The notes beneath the pieces are model-generated. The model saw only the letters and a program-made list of their open reading frames with translations, had not been told where the DNA came from and did no database searches. Positions 52,669 to 64,000 of a DNA stretch of 64,000 nucleotides are shown piece by piece. Each line of letters opens with the position of its first letter. Positions within the stretch are counted from its first letter, which is position 1. Source of the stretch: Varroa destructor (taxonomy: Eukaryota; Arthropoda; Arachnida; Mesostigmata; Varroidae). The DNA is taken from contig NW_019211458.1 of the NCBI RefSeq assembly GCF_002443255.2, positions 21,003,643 through 21,067,642 on the forward strand, written 5' to 3'. The translations under genes were made by a program, and so were the position numbers.

Positions 52669-52710
52669 GTGAATGTCTGTCTTACGGATACAAGTCACCT
52701 CTGAGCACAG
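52669..52710 (+). CDS. hth: candidate hth 42-nt microexon in the linker (14 aa)
   Basis: The acceptor has a pyrimidine-rich lead and ends gcttgcag at 52668; the donor is ACAG|gtaagt, a full consensus. The 42 nt are phase 1 on both sides. With the preceding exon the split codon becomes GGT (Gly), then ECLSYGYKSPLST, and the last base completes Gly again with the homeodomain exon. Inclusion or skipping therefore leaves the frame intact. Its position is where Drosophila Hth carries a longer extra segment before its GDASNASIGSG stretch, so extra sequence at this junction is normal for arthropods. The peptide has a KSP site. I do not recognise this exact peptide. The paired strong splice sites and phase fit are the main support; a 42-nt interval could still be chance. 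Confidence 0.6.
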
Positions 52711-53559
52711 GTAAGTGCTATTCTCGGCAAGCTGCGTAGAATCTATCTACCGATCAGACTTGACGTTTCGCTACCAGTATTCCATGTGAAGAGTTCGATT
52801 CCACTAATCTTCACGTATTGTAATTGTTATATCGAACTTTCAATACAGAACACTTGCGTTCAACAGGTGCAAAATGCTGGGGTTTGCTAGTATAGGTCAA
52901 GCTGATTGTAAATTTAAAACAATACAGCCATTGATGCTGCATCACACACAATCAGCTGTGAACTAGAAAAAAAATTTATGAATCGGTCCGTAAAAATAAA
53001 ATTCTTCCTTTTCGTGCGTTTTGCCTTTGCAAGATTTCCTAACCTTTGTCATGTTCTGTCTTTTCTTAGCTGCTTATCGTTTGCTAAAAAAATCCACACT
53101 CGTACGGTGGATCAGTTCTGAAAATGAACGCCATTAGCGGGCATCGTATTCCACTATGATTATATCATCGCGTTGCCATCATTGTGTGGAGAAATGTGAC
53201 TCTTGCGTCATTAAGAGCAGCAGTCCGGTATCACTTGTCCTTTTCGTCTCTCAGCCGCACTCCGGCAACCCCCTGCTGAACACACTGCAATACTACGCCA
53301 AAGTTCACATTGTTGTGAATGAGCGCAGGGACACCGTCGCCTTGTCATGCCTTGTCATCCCCAAGGCCCAACCAAGTGCAATCAGCTGATCACACTATCT
53401 CAACTATACGCTCTTTGTCATTCTCGCGTTCGGTTTATGACCGCTCAATTGCTGGTAGTTCCAGACGAGGCCTTAGGCCGCAAAAACTTTTACGGCTAGG
53501 GGCAGCTTACGCAAGGATAGGACATTTCCCAATACCCGTTTTTCTTCTGTTATAATATG

Positions 53560-53562
<3 letters not shown>

Positions 53563-53596
<34 letters not shown>

Positions 53597-53620
53597 CATA
53601 CGTAGCATATATATATGCTA
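53563..53620. repeat. (AT)n run followed by an 18-bp palindrome
   Basis: An AT dinucleotide run (53563-53595) is followed by TAGCATATATATATGCTA at 53603-53620, a perfect 18-bp inverted repeat. It is probably microsatellite decay. Confidence 0.8.
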
Positions 53621-56371
53621 ATAATGTCATAATAATAATAGTGAATAGTAGTGGGCCAAACCGAGACAAAGTTTCCGAATTTTTTTCTCGCTTTCTTCAC
53701 TCTCTTTCTTCGCTGGTGGCCTGAATGGCTCACTATTCATTACTAAATAGTATGAGTCTCTATTGGCAAACAAGCAATGGTTTTAGATGTAGTGCTCGCC
53801 AGTCAATATCTCACTGTTGCTGCCTCTCGACTACTTCAACCGCTGTCCTGTAATCTCATTGCGTGAGGCGTCGAGGCAGTGCCACAGCACAAACAACACT
53901 GCTGACGAAAGATAAAGGAAGCATCACGATCGTGAGCAGCAGCGTCTTGAACACACGAGCAGAAGCGTTCCTCGAAGTTTACACCTAGTAGGCGCTGGCC
54001 GATCCTGCCCTACTTAATGGGGACCTGACAGAGATGGATGACGGTCTGCGGCAGGCTCACGTGCCTTCTGGCGTGGCTGAAGCCGGCGCATCTCCCGATA
54101 AGAGGCCAGTGGGATGAAGCCAGCCCGGAATCTTTTGGTGCTTCCCAGTCTCAGCGGTTCAGTGGCGACCTAAGACTCAAGAAGTGTTAGGCGGACTCAG
54201 CCTTGCGACGAGTCGTGGAGTCGATTGGTAGGTTGGATGTTTGACGGGGCTATAAACGAACGAGCTTGTATTGCCGATGAGAAAGAGCACCAAGTAACGG
54301 GCAACTTGACTCAATTGCTTTGCAATATGGCCTAAGGACTATAGCGCTCTATTGGCGCATAGGAGGTTCGGAAGACTATTGGCAAAAATAGTGGTAATAT
54401 TCTATGGAAGTGAACTGACAGATATGTGGATAGTTGGCACGCGTCTCAAACCAGCAGCTGTGCGGCTGCTACAGCAGGGCTGCGAAGCTGTCGAGAAGCA
54501 GTGCGGAAATCAGATTACTACTAGTAAGCTATTCGAAGGACGTGAATCTAATTGAAACAATGGTTGTGCGTGGCTGAAAGCGTTATGAACAATACAATGA
54601 CTGTTGTGGTCAGTGATAGAAACTGTCAGCGTATCGATCTTAGGTATTTTTTCTGTCCTATTAAAACCTTAAATGGCGGTGAGAGTATCAGTAGGATTAG
54701 TCGAACTTCCGAAACGGACCCAGTTTTTCATTTTACTTTGATATTCGTTTACGTGTTCGTATGCGCGTGACGACTATTTAGGGGTTTCGCCTTTGGCCGT
54801 TACCTATTAGCATTAGTGATTGCTTCCGCAACGGCATGTAGCATTATGTATCATGTTAGAACATTGCAATCGTTTCCGAATCTCCGCTGGCGAATACTTT
54901 TTGGCTGGCAGTCGTTGTTGAGTGGTTGATTTGGCTGTGGTTCGCCGCGTGGCTCCGATGATGCCGTAGCTGACGTTGATGCCAGTGGCTCTGTCGGTGC
55001 CTCCATGGGGCCGCCCTTCTTTTTTGTTGGCGGTAAACGCGATCGTCGCCAAGTCAAGGACCTCTTCCCTCAGCAGCGGCAGCAGTTCGGTCATCTCGTG
55101 TTGCGTTATGTCCGACCAGCGAAGGGCGAACAGACAACGGCAAAATCTTATTCTGTGTTTTGTCCGCCTTTGAATGCCTTTGAATGTCGACTGTGTAGTG
55201 TTGATTCTGATGCGCTCATTTCTTTTATTTCGCCTATTATCTCTTCACGAATTCAGTTGAAAGTAAGCAAAGTACGCGGTCGACGTAGGGGCAGGCTCAT
55301 GGACGGCGTCGCATGTATTTGGAATCGCTTTTGTCCTCTCGATTTTCTGGATGTTTCAGTGTACTGTGGCCTGCTAAAGTACCGTAGCGCAAAGCTGCAA
55401 GTATAACAGCCCCGCGAGAGCTGGATCTGACCACCCTGCCCATGATTTATTAAGACATACGTTTTATTCATGCTGAAAAAGTTATAGTTTTCAGTTGGTT
55501 GGTGACAGCAGCAGCAAGATCTGTCGTTAATTTCTATTCGTTTCGAGAGAAAACTGCCTCGCGCAGTCTCTATCACAATCTGCTTTACCGGCCAGACTTA
55601 CCTATAGGCAAAAGGATATGCATGCGTTGTGTGAGTGGTGGCATGTTGGAGCTAAATTTATTGCCTAAATCTACTCCTATCGCTGCTATCAACTCGGCAC
55701 TAATGCACAGCCAATATTTTAGATCTTAAGGTAGACCATGTAGAGGTCCACCTCTTCGTTTGGATTGTTTTGTCTCGCTCAGACCGTAACCTCCTGCTAT
55801 TTCCTCACATCCCTATTTAGTTTAAAAGGCTAGCATGTATCGTACATAAGCGCGCCGTTTTCCCCCTAGTTACCTCTTTTAACTTCTACGCGTCCACTTC
55901 ATCGAACATATCCGCAAACGGATCTATCTCCGCAGCACAACAACCTCCAAAGGATCTGATCCATGACGTATTTCCAGCACCTTTGCTACGTCTTCCTGCG
56001 ACACTCCACAGGCAGGCGCCATTCTTGCTCCCGTCATAGAACGCCCCGCTTAATGCGAGGGTGAATTCAGACGCTGTTGATGCCGCCGCTGGCGGCAAAA
56101 GCAGGGCGCCCGGCGCGCTTATTCTTTCCTAACACTAACCGTGTCTTCGGTAACGCCCTCTGGCGGTGCATCGATCTGTTTTTATGGGCTCTTATTGGTT
56201 GTTATAGGGTGACGTCACGCATAATGGCCCCCTCGCCCCACCGCTCCCCCGCCGCTGCACTTCCCTTGCTCTCTCCCTCACTACCTCATGAAGAAGCGAA
56301 CGAGTAAGCAGCTAACCTTTCTTGTCTATCCCAGAGAAGAAGTGGCCTGGCAGACATCGGGCTTACTGGTC

Positions 56372-56397
56372 GGCCGAATCGGCCGAACCCGGCCGAG
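56372..56397. repeat. three tandem GGCCGA-type units
   Basis: GGCCGAA, GGCCGAA and GGCCGAG occur at 56372, 56381 and 56391, spaced about 10 bp apart in a GC-rich part of the intron. Confidence 0.5.
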
Positions 56398-58197
56398 CTA
56401 GGATCAGTACGAGTGTACTGCCTTGCAGTTATCGAGCCCTCAGTTCTTGCCAAGATTTGGCGTGGCAGTCAGAAACTAGCTCTGCAGTGTGCTTTGTCAG
56501 TTCTCTCTTTTTTTTCTCTTCCTCTCGCGGCGTCCGGAAAGGGTCGTTCAAGGAAGCGGGGAAGGGAAGCGCATTGTTTCGGGGGCCAGATAGGCTTCGG
56601 CAGGCGCAGCCGCGCCGTCCCTCGTCGACCGCACGGTAGAACGTCGGGGGTGAAAACCGACCGAACTGTTGAGGGGACATGACTTGAAAGAGGGGTTGAG
56701 AAGGGAGAAGGTGGCGGAGGGGCGAAAAAGAGATTGGGAGATGGGCTTCGGAGGATATGACAGAGTTCGGGCCAGTGCAGCGCATGGGCCAACGTTCAGG
56801 AGAAGAGGAGAAGGCAGAACGATGGGCGCACGATGGTGCAAGACAACGGTTACTATAATTAAAATATTTTCAGCGTTTCCTCGGTGCGTTCACTTGTCCC
56901 CTATCCACCAACCTCCACTAGCGCCTAACCCCACTCGCTATAATATAGTATGGTGGAAACGCAGAATATGAAGATAGGAGACTCTGAGAGCAGAGGGAAG
57001 CAGAATGGATTGGGGTGATCAAACATGGCGGCGGCGCTAGTAGTTCGTGCCGGCGGTTCTCGTGTTGGCTGGAAAGGGAGAGCTGATACAGAGTAGGGCA
57101 GTGAAGCCCGACGCTGAGAAGGACGGGGAAAGGTATAGCTGCTTTTACGCGAGAAATCCGCCAGGGAGACACGCCAGAAGCGTACCAGACCTCCTAGTTT
57201 ACCCCTCCTGCCTGTCAGGCTATGTGTCAGACAGCCGTGCACAGCAACGTATCGCACACGGCACGGCAGAGCAGGCAACGATCACTGTGCTTGCCTCTGT
57301 CGCTCCAAATTCACCCCTTTCTGCTGCCATTCCCCGAGTGGTAGCTTGGCAGCGGCTAACCGGCTGTTTCCCGGCCGTCAGGCTGGCAGACAAGCCGTAA
57401 TGAGAAAACGCCTCTGATTAGATTGCAGTGTGCCGATCCATCCAGTCGCCTAGTTTCTCGACCGACCGACCGCTCGTACGCCTGCTCATCTCCTGCTATC
57501 TGCTCCGAGCTATGCCGGCTGCTATTCTTCCGGGACAGTATGTTGGCTCTGGTGGATGCCCACCATGGTGTTATCGAGGCGCTGAGAGAGAAATAGGATA
57601 GACAAAAGGGATAAAATGTAAGTAAGGACCGGAGAATGAGTGCAAACGCACATTGCAAAAACCCCAAGGGGACCTCGGCACGACGCGATTAAGAGCCGCG
57701 TCCGCGCTCGCCGGCAGCAGCAGTAACATCAACTTCTTGAGGTTCATGTCAAAACCGCCGGGCAAAGGGACCCGACAGACATGCTGGATTTTGTAAAAGA
57801 ATAGTTTAGTCGATCGTACGGGCTGGTAGGCGGACCACGTCACCTTGGTTCTGTTCAGGTTTACAGCAAGCTTCGCCTTCGAACACTTCGAAGCACTCGA
57901 ACACAGTCGTTGCACGACTACTAGGATTAGCACTGGCCCGGGGCTTTCCCGAGAAAGGACGTACCTTCTGGAGAAAACCATAATTTAAAGAACGAAACAA
58001 CTGAAAAAAAAGGCAGAGGTAAAAAGATCAGAAAATGTGGCTTGGATCGGGTAGTCGCCGGTTGTAATCGGCTGCAACGTCGGCAATAGGTCTTCAATTC
58101 ATTTGTTATATCATACGAACGACAAGTGCGATACTAACAAGTAGGCCCCGGATAAACTACCGCTAATGAAAAGACTCAGTCGATTTGATCAGATTTG

Positions 58198-58214
58198 CAC
58201 ACACACACACACAC
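58198..58214. repeat. (CA)n dinucleotide repeat
   Basis: A run of 17 bases of CA, intronic. Confidence 0.85.
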
Positions 58215-61200
58215 GCGTTGATCGCGTCCTGGTCGCCTGGGGTATGCTGTATATCATAACAATTACAGTGCTAGAGTGGAATTGGCCGTCAAAATTAATT
58301 CGAAGTTCATAAACTGATGAAATTAGTCGATGACCTTTATGGGATCACGAATGTAGGTGTCGAAGTTTTGTGGATCTTGGCCTGGTATTTATTGGTCCTA
58401 GCGAGCAGACAATTCATAACTTAAGTTTACACATGCGATAGCAGCATTAATGATGGCTTTATTGGGATTGTTTATTTTTTGAGGCTTCTTGTGTAGTCGT
58501 TCGTAGCTTCTGTCGGTGTGTTTTTACGGCAGTGCGAAGCGGGACGGTAATGGACACGATGAGAAATAAATACGCTTGTAATTTTCGCGATAAGCATTTT
58601 TGTGGAAAGGCAAAAGATATTTTGTCTGCAGTTTTGGCCGGCAACACATAGGATTGCATGGCAAATGTATATATATAGCTATCTGCGCTTTTAGATATGT
58701 CCGATCAATATACGAAGCTCGGTGTCGCCAGTTCTCTAGCCGTATGTTTTCGTAACGTACTGCGGATGCCGCTGTTGACGCGTCGTGGTAGCAGCTTGCC
58801 CATTCTTTGACGATACGATTCGCTCATTTGACAGCGGGAACCCCGCTGTGAAGTAGCCGAAGAGCGAAGTTTCTCTGTTATCCATTTAGTGTCTTGTCGT
58901 CTCAACCAGTTCCCTGCTCTCCATGTTTAGATACAGAAAGGCGATGACGACAATGTTTCTCATGACGATCACAGACCTAACTACGCTATGGTTGGTCCAA
59001 CGATCTCGGCTGATCGGCCGTCGGTCGTTGCTTCGTAGTTTCTGCCCTCCTTGTACACTGTACGTTTTTCCGCCGTAGTTTACTTCATCTACTGTCTGTT
59101 CGGATCTCCTGGCTGCTAGCTTTGTGTTTGTTTCACCGCTGGGTCCATTGGCTGGAGGATCAGACGGTTCAGGAGTAAAACGAAAAGCATTGTCTTCTAT
59201 ATATACAATTAACATTCGCAAAATATTAGACCTAATATGTCCGATATGATACTTGATTAAATCTACCGGTGGACTGGTCGGCTTATTAGGGCGCAAACAG
59301 TTCGTGTACGCTACAATGCCCCTGATCGACGTAGTAGCGTCATATTATTATAGTAGAATTCTTGGTGGCCGCAGCTATAGCCTCAACAAAGGAGACTTTT
59401 GCTGTTTAATGTTGACTTTTGACTGCCCCGTCGGCCTCCCGGTGTTGGCACGCCGAGGGGACACACGCTCTCTCTCACTCAGATGTATTACAACGACAGG
59501 AGCGAATGCTCAAACGAAGGTGACACACCAAAGCGCACCGGAGATGCGCACTTATTCTCTGAGCGCAGCCTCCCTAGCGCCACACAACGCTACACCACCA
59601 TCGGGATGAGAAGCCATCGCGCCATTATACCAAATTCTAAGCAGCTGGGGTAGCAGCCGCTGCCACAGCAACGGCTGAGGAACATTGTGCAGCAGCCGTA
59701 AGATCAGCGGCGTTGTCTGGCTGGATGGCTGGTCGCTTGGCTTTGTCCGCGGCTCTGGGCGCAAAACGGGTGAGCACGCCGCAACTAACAGCCAACGCGC
59801 GTCCACCACGCCAGATCGAGCGGTCGATCATACGGCAATGAACATCAACAGCGGCGAAGCAGGCAGCAACGTTACGGAATTGAATCGAGCGAAGACTCGA
59901 CAAGCTGCGACCAGGCGGCGAGATAAAGCCGACGGATGCAAGCGAGACAACGCAATGCGCTATTTTTGACATGGCTCTCTTGCCTCTGTCGTTTAGGAGC
60001 GCCGTAGCGACTACGTAAAAGAACGAGGGCAATAGACCGAACAAGATACTGGATGGGGTGAGCGGCTCGTAAGAGATTTGAACAGTTGGCCTTTCTATGC
60101 GTATGTCGGGCTGCCGTTTCGACCCGTAGTAAGATGTCCGCCAGACCCGATCGGATCTGCAGGGCGTCTACAACAGCGAACAGCCTCGGACCAACGTCAG
60201 ACGAGCTAGTAGAGGCGACGTAGCAGCCAGTGGAGAGTTAAGGGAGAAGCGGCGCCTCAACGGTCGCTGCTAAGCGCTGCTTCGTTGAATAGAAACAACG
60301 ACATTGATGGCTGTGGCGTCAGCGTTAGCCGCCGCGTCAACGCCAGTAACAACAGCAGGCGCCAGAGCAGAACCGCATATGCTGGTCACAGTCATAGGCA
60401 CCATGGCCAAAGCAGCGTTAAGAAGCGAATCGCAAATTTCCTTTGGATAGGATGAAGGGACCTTGTTGACCCTGCTATTGCCCTCGTTATTGGGCAGTTT
60501 GCTCACGTAGCTGTATCAGTCGTTGTTGCGGAGCGAACTGTGGCCACGTGAGTGTAGTGTGACCACGCATTGTCGTCGCTATTCTTCGTGAGTCCCTTCG
60601 AGTAGAGAAATTACGCTTTGTAAGGCTCTCGTGATCGAAGCCTGCCGCTGCCGCCGCCGCTGTCGATGCGGCGTTTGCTGTGATGATGATCGCTGCTCCC
60701 GTTCTATCATTACGCTGGCCTCTCGTAGCCCGATTCTCCTATCGAAATGAATAATAGTTTCAGTGTTACTGCGGGAAACCCGGAACAGGAGTTGTCGACC
60801 TGCAGGCGCCGCACAATGCGCCCCGGACACGAGAAGAGACGCTAAGAAACAAATTTTCGGCAGTAATAGAGAAATAATAGAGAAAACTATACCAACGAAA
60901 TACATGGGGCGGGAGCTTTTCACGTCTTCATTTTGCCTGTATAATATATTCAAAACACTGATGATATTCCCATTTATGCATATTATCTTCTATTATGCAT
61001 CAGATGAGCTTACGTATAAACATCTATATGTAACATGCTTATGTAAATATGCCCAGACAGTCAGCGCAATGAACACAGGAAATCCAAATGCATCTGAAGT
61101 GGGTTTATCTAGAACCGAGACAATTTGCAGTGCGTTGAAAACTGAGTTGCTTGAAGGAGTCCTGCTAGCTGGCCAATGGAATCAAAAAAAGTGGGGAAGA

Positions 61201-62697
61201 CAACTACTAATGGTAAAAAAATGCTATAAATATTAAAGTACTTTGCACCATTCCAAATTGACGTTATATGAAAAGTGCAGTCGTTACTGGAAGCCTACAC
61301 CGACAGCTGGACGAAAGAGACGCAGATCTCTCTTCAGAAACCCAAAAATATAGCTAATATTATTAAAATTGTTCACTCACAAAACAATTCAACTTGAATT
61401 ACTTGTAATTATCCTCGACCATTTAACTGAAACTATTCATATGATAAACATCTGTAAAGAACGTATAAACGTCTCTATAAATAAAATTATTAACAAAAGA
61501 TATACACAAACATCTATTTATGCCGGTAAGTCGTTATAAAATCATAATTCAAAACTATATGCACAAATATGCGTCTTTTCACAAAGTGCGGTAATATTTA
61601 AAAAAAAAAAACTTAATTGAACATCGCTTATAATGGCGTTCCTTCCGGTGTGCGTAAATCGCCTACCTCGACGAACTTCTGCAAGAAACATCTTTCAGAC
61701 TCAATCAAATATACGACAGAGCATTTGACCCCTTGGCCTAATGCTCACTGTTCAGATATCCTAGACCTAAACTATAAACCTCAATTAAGTTCAAATGGTC
61801 AAATCAATCATCGATCGTTACCTCATTGAACGAGTCTCTGGGCGTTTCCAAAGCCCAACACGACAGTTAACATTCGACAACCAAATCGAGCCCCCATGTC
61901 ACTTCTCTAGCTTACTTATCCGCCATTAGCTCCACCATCACTATCTGGAGTCTTCAGCTCCCCATTCGAGTGCCGCTGCTCTAGATCTTCGTTGTCGTCA
62001 TTGTTCGCATAATAACACCGAAGTAATCAATAGCAATGGGAACCATTGCCAGCCACAGATGGCAAATGGCACTAAGATCATGGGACTTGGACTGAAATAG
62101 GGACATCCGAAGCAGCTTGATTTTGCAAGAGAGAAGAGGGCCGAGGAAACTTGACATGCGCGGGTTGGTTGTCAATCAAAACTCGACAACACTAACGGCG
62201 GAGTGACGCCTTCAGAAATCGAATCGGGTACTCAATGAATTTGCTTGAAGGCGGTGCTTGACCTCGTTGTCCTAGTTGTCATGCGCCTACTAGTGTTTGC
62301 AAGATACAGAGACGAACAGGGGGGCATGTGAAACGAAATGTTCAATGAACGAGCCAACCTACAGAAAGTATTTGCTCACTAACGTATTAAATACAATTAC
62401 ATAAGATATCGTACATTATAGGGAAAATTTGTCCAACTACCTAAAGTGATATAGTCGAGACGGACGGTAGTAGAAAGGAGACTAACACCTAACCTTCGTA
62501 ACAAGGACATTGCGATTCGGGCATAAGTTTTAGTGGACTAAGATCTATAATCGCATGTACCACCTAGTAGCATTACAGAAAAACATAGTTTCCGAGCCCT
62601 GAAATTGGTGCTAACCAGAAAAGCACGCTTTTTGAATTTCTCACGGAGAGCGTCTTTCGCCCGATTCACTAACCGACATTTCGTTAAAGTGCGTCTC

Positions 62698-62726
62698 CGT
62701 ACTACTGGTATGCTTCCAGTAGTACG
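62698..62726. other. perfect 11-bp inverted repeat (hairpin)
   Basis: CGTACTACTGG at 62698-62708 and CCAGTAGTACG at 62716-62726 are exact complements around a 7-base loop. After two mismatches, three further outer pairs (62693-62695 with 62729-62731) can form. The stem is too short for a typical miRNA precursor, and no run of T follows. The role is unknown. Confidence 0.5.
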
Positions 62727-63297
62727 CCGACATGCTAGAAACTCCTTCAACCGAACTTAGTCCTAGAAGAGAACTCCTCGGTTAGCCTTTTCGGCGGCCA
62801 ATATTCGAACCGTAGATGTGCTAAATCCTTTGTAAGGATAGCTGTCTGTGTACCCATCGTAGTGTCCTGTTCCTCGTGATATCCTTCGACTCAACTGAAT
62901 GGCCTTCTAGTTGACAAAATCGAGGCGGTGACATCCACGTGCTCGTAAATGAAAAAAAAAAACTATTTCGGTATCGCTTCATAGTAAATCGACAAACATC
63001 GGCAAGGGGGTACAGCAACAGTAAAAACAACCAAGTCAAGTTGCTTCGCACGAAGAACCGACAAGTAGCACTAATGGTATCTGCGGCGCTTCTAATGAAA
63101 CCTAAATAGCCGTTTATTTAATTATTTACAACCTCTGACATTGGCATTAACGAATCGAGCTAAACATATTCAACAAAGGTCGATAGCTGAACTCATCAAA
63201 AACCACCGATTCCGGTTAGCGCTTTCTCTCCTAACAGTTGTTCTCGTTTTATTTTTTTGTTTCCGGCGCCATTTGTTGTTTTTCGTGGCGATTTTAG

Positions 63298-63446
63298 GCG
63301 ACGCTTCGATCGGCAGCGGCGACGGAACAGGCGAGGAGGACGAGGAGGACAGGAGCGGCGGCGGCAAGCGACGCCAAAAGAAAAGAGGTATCTTCCCCAA
63401 GGTGGCCACCAACATCATGCGTGCTTGGCTCTTCCAGCATCTCACC
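63298..63446 (+). CDS. hth: hth exon: acidic arm and first half of the TALE homeodomain
   Basis: The 149-nt exon enters in phase 1 after attttag, completing a Gly codon, and leaves in phase 0 at donor gtacgt (63447). It encodes [15 protein letters not shown], an acidic patch, a basic cluster KRRQKKR (N-terminal arm, likely nuclear localisation and minor-groove contact), and then [20 protein letters not shown]. The last part is homeodomain helix 1 and the start of the TALE loop. From KKRGIFPKV onward it appears identical to Meis/Hth of most animals. ASIGSG-GTGEED is close to the Drosophila sequence and supports an arthropod source. The open frame extends upstream to 63141, but that part is intronic and T-rich. 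Confidence 0.98.
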
Positions 63447-63839
63447 GTACGTCCTACCTCATATTAAGGCTAATTTCTCTTTCTCTCCCCCCCTCTCTCA
63501 ATCTCTCATATATATATATATATGACTGAATATATGTGCATATTATTTACCTTCATTATAGTGTGCTGTTAGACTGCGCCCTATATGGCTACACGGCCGT
63601 TGTGGGAGGTAATAAATGATCTCAGCGTTTCTTAGCTATAACAGTTGCTAGACATGGTTACATCTTGGTCTTCAAGAAGTACGTCGTATGTATTATGAAG
63701 CGCAAGTCAAAATCCGTATATATTTATACCTTATTGGTTGGTGAGGTAGAAATGTGATTGATAAAAGGATATGTGAATTAGCTAAGCCAAGTAGGCCTGA
63801 TTATATCTGATTGCATTTTTGTTTCGTTTTGATTTTCAG
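63447..63839 (+). other. short hth intron, 393 bp
   Basis: This intron splits the homeodomain between HLT and HPYP, a position also used in vertebrate MEIS genes. It runs from donor gtacgt to acceptor gattttcag. It holds a CT-rich tract, a TA run (63508-63523) and one TGATTGATAA Exd-type word (63755-63764). No gene is present. Confidence 0.9.
63508..63523. repeat. (AT)n dinucleotide repeat
   Basis: A 16-base AT run preceded by a CT-rich tract, inside the short homeodomain intron. Confidence 0.85.
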
Positions 63840-63916
63840 CACCCCTACCCCAGTGAGGACCAGAAGAAACAACTGGCCCAGGATACCGGCCTGACCATCC
63901 TGCAGGTCAACAACTG
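63840..63916 (+). CDS. hth: hth exon: TALE loop, helix 2 and start of helix 3 of the homeodomain
   Basis: The 77-nt exon enters in phase 0 after gattttcag and leaves in phase 2 at donor gttagt (63917), splitting the Trp codon. It encodes [25 protein letters not shown] plus TG of Trp48. The HPYPSE segment contains the three extra loop residues (PYP) that define TALE homeodomains. The 77-nt length and the split Trp are also those of the vertebrate MEIS exon. The DNA-contacting Ile50 and Asn51 and the following ARRR run are in the next exon, beyond the window. [11 protein letters not shown] has Asp where vertebrate MEIS has Glu, as in Drosophila. Confidence 0.98.
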
Positions 63917-64000
63917 GTTAGTAGTCATTGTACAGAACGCATCCTAGTATCCCGTCTTATAGCACTCTCCTATTGCTTATGGACAAAGGAAAGCAGACTC
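63917..64000 (+). other. start of the next hth intron
   Basis: It opens with donor gttagt. The remaining 84 bases carry no coding signal. The next exon should resume with a G completing Trp, then FINARRR. Confidence 0.85.

Larger units (their letters stand above)
52711..63297 (+). other. hth intron, 10.6 kb
   Basis: It is bounded by donor gtaagt at 52711 and acceptor attttag ending at 63297. No gene was recognised. It includes a TA run and an 18-bp palindrome (53563-53620), a GC-rich area with few stops on both strands (about 56.0-57.4 kb) containing three GGCCGA words, a CA run (58198-58214), a TTGTCAATCA word (62169-62178) and a perfect 11-bp hairpin (62698-62726). Confidence 0.8.
1..64000 (+). 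other. hth: homothorax/Meis gene locus, partial at both ends
   Basis: The whole window is best read as one + strand gene. Five segments translate to recognisable Meis/Hth protein in the correct order, and their splice phases agree: 221 nt leaving phase 2, 550 nt leaving phase 0, 145 nt leaving phase 1, 149 nt leaving phase 0, and 77 nt leaving phase 2. Two candidate cassette exons, 102 and 42 nt, keep the frame whether included or skipped. Family knowledge: Hth/Meis proteins are TALE homeodomain transcription factors that bind Exd/Pbx and Hox proteins and act in the nucleus. The initiator exon (MAQR-type in relatives) and the exons for the end of homeodomain helix 3 and the C-terminus are outside the window. 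The HM domain is Meis-like, not Prep/Pknox-like. Assignment to homothorax is firm; the species is unknown. Confidence 0.95.

Noticed and set aside
60763..61236. 157-codon open frame on the + strand
   Set aside because: The codon pattern and composition change midway from GC-rich to AT-rich. No domain was recognised.
63141..63297. In-frame extension upstream of the homeodomain exon
   Set aside because: It is T-rich intron. The acceptor ending at 63297 completes the split Gly codon, and the family sequence begins there.

Overview
This 64 kb window is animal nuclear DNA. It lies almost entirely inside one large, intron-rich gene on the + strand: the homothorax/Meis-class TALE homeobox gene (hth). 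Seven coding segments fit a single reading frame through matching splice phases: 615-835, 6738-7287, 29981-30082, 37579-37723, 52669-52710, 63298-63446 and 63840-63916. Five are near-certain because they read as recognisable Meis/Hth protein: the N-terminal arm ending KRDKDAIYG, the complete PBC-interacting HM (Meis_PKNOX_N) domain, the RSP..GTPGP linker, and the two halves of the TALE homeodomain. The other two, a 102-nt exon (phase 0/0) and a 42-nt microexon (phase 1/1), are predicted here from splice sites, open frame and phase symmetry. Both would be optional cassettes in the flexible linker between the HM domain and the homeodomain. The start codon exon lies upstream of the window. The rest of homeodomain helix 3 and the C-terminus lie downstream.

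The organism looks like an arthropod. The linker signatures (RPPS, DDVRSP, GTPGP, and [13 protein letters not shown] just before the homeodomain) resemble insect Hth more than vertebrate MEIS. The intron composition is moderate, neither strongly AT-rich nor full of recognisable transposons, and leads me to a chelicerate such as a mite or tick. That last step is only an inference.

Layout: 1-614 is the end of an upstream intron; 615-835 is the N-terminal exon; 836-6737 is a 5.9-kb intron; 6738-7287 is the large HM-domain exon with an unusual Gly/His-rich tail. 7288-37578 is about 30 kb of intron containing the candidate 102-nt cassette. 37579-37723 is the linker exon. 37724-63297 is about 25 kb of intron containing the candidate 42-nt microexon. 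63298-63446 and 63840-63916 are the homeodomain exons, separated by a short 393-bp intron, and 63917-64000 begins the next intron.

I could not support any other protein-coding gene, rRNA, intact tRNA, CRISPR array or intact mobile element on either strand. The introns hold microsatellites, short palindromes, one weak tRNA-like sequence, and scattered Exd/Hth-type binding motifs. The motifs include one exact TGATTGACAG composite site, which would suit auto-regulation. Family knowledge says the protein binds Exd/Pbx through the HM domain, carries it to the nucleus, and binds DNA through the homeodomain. The structure here leaves room for several linker isoforms and for a homeodomain-less product by reading through the HM-exon donor.
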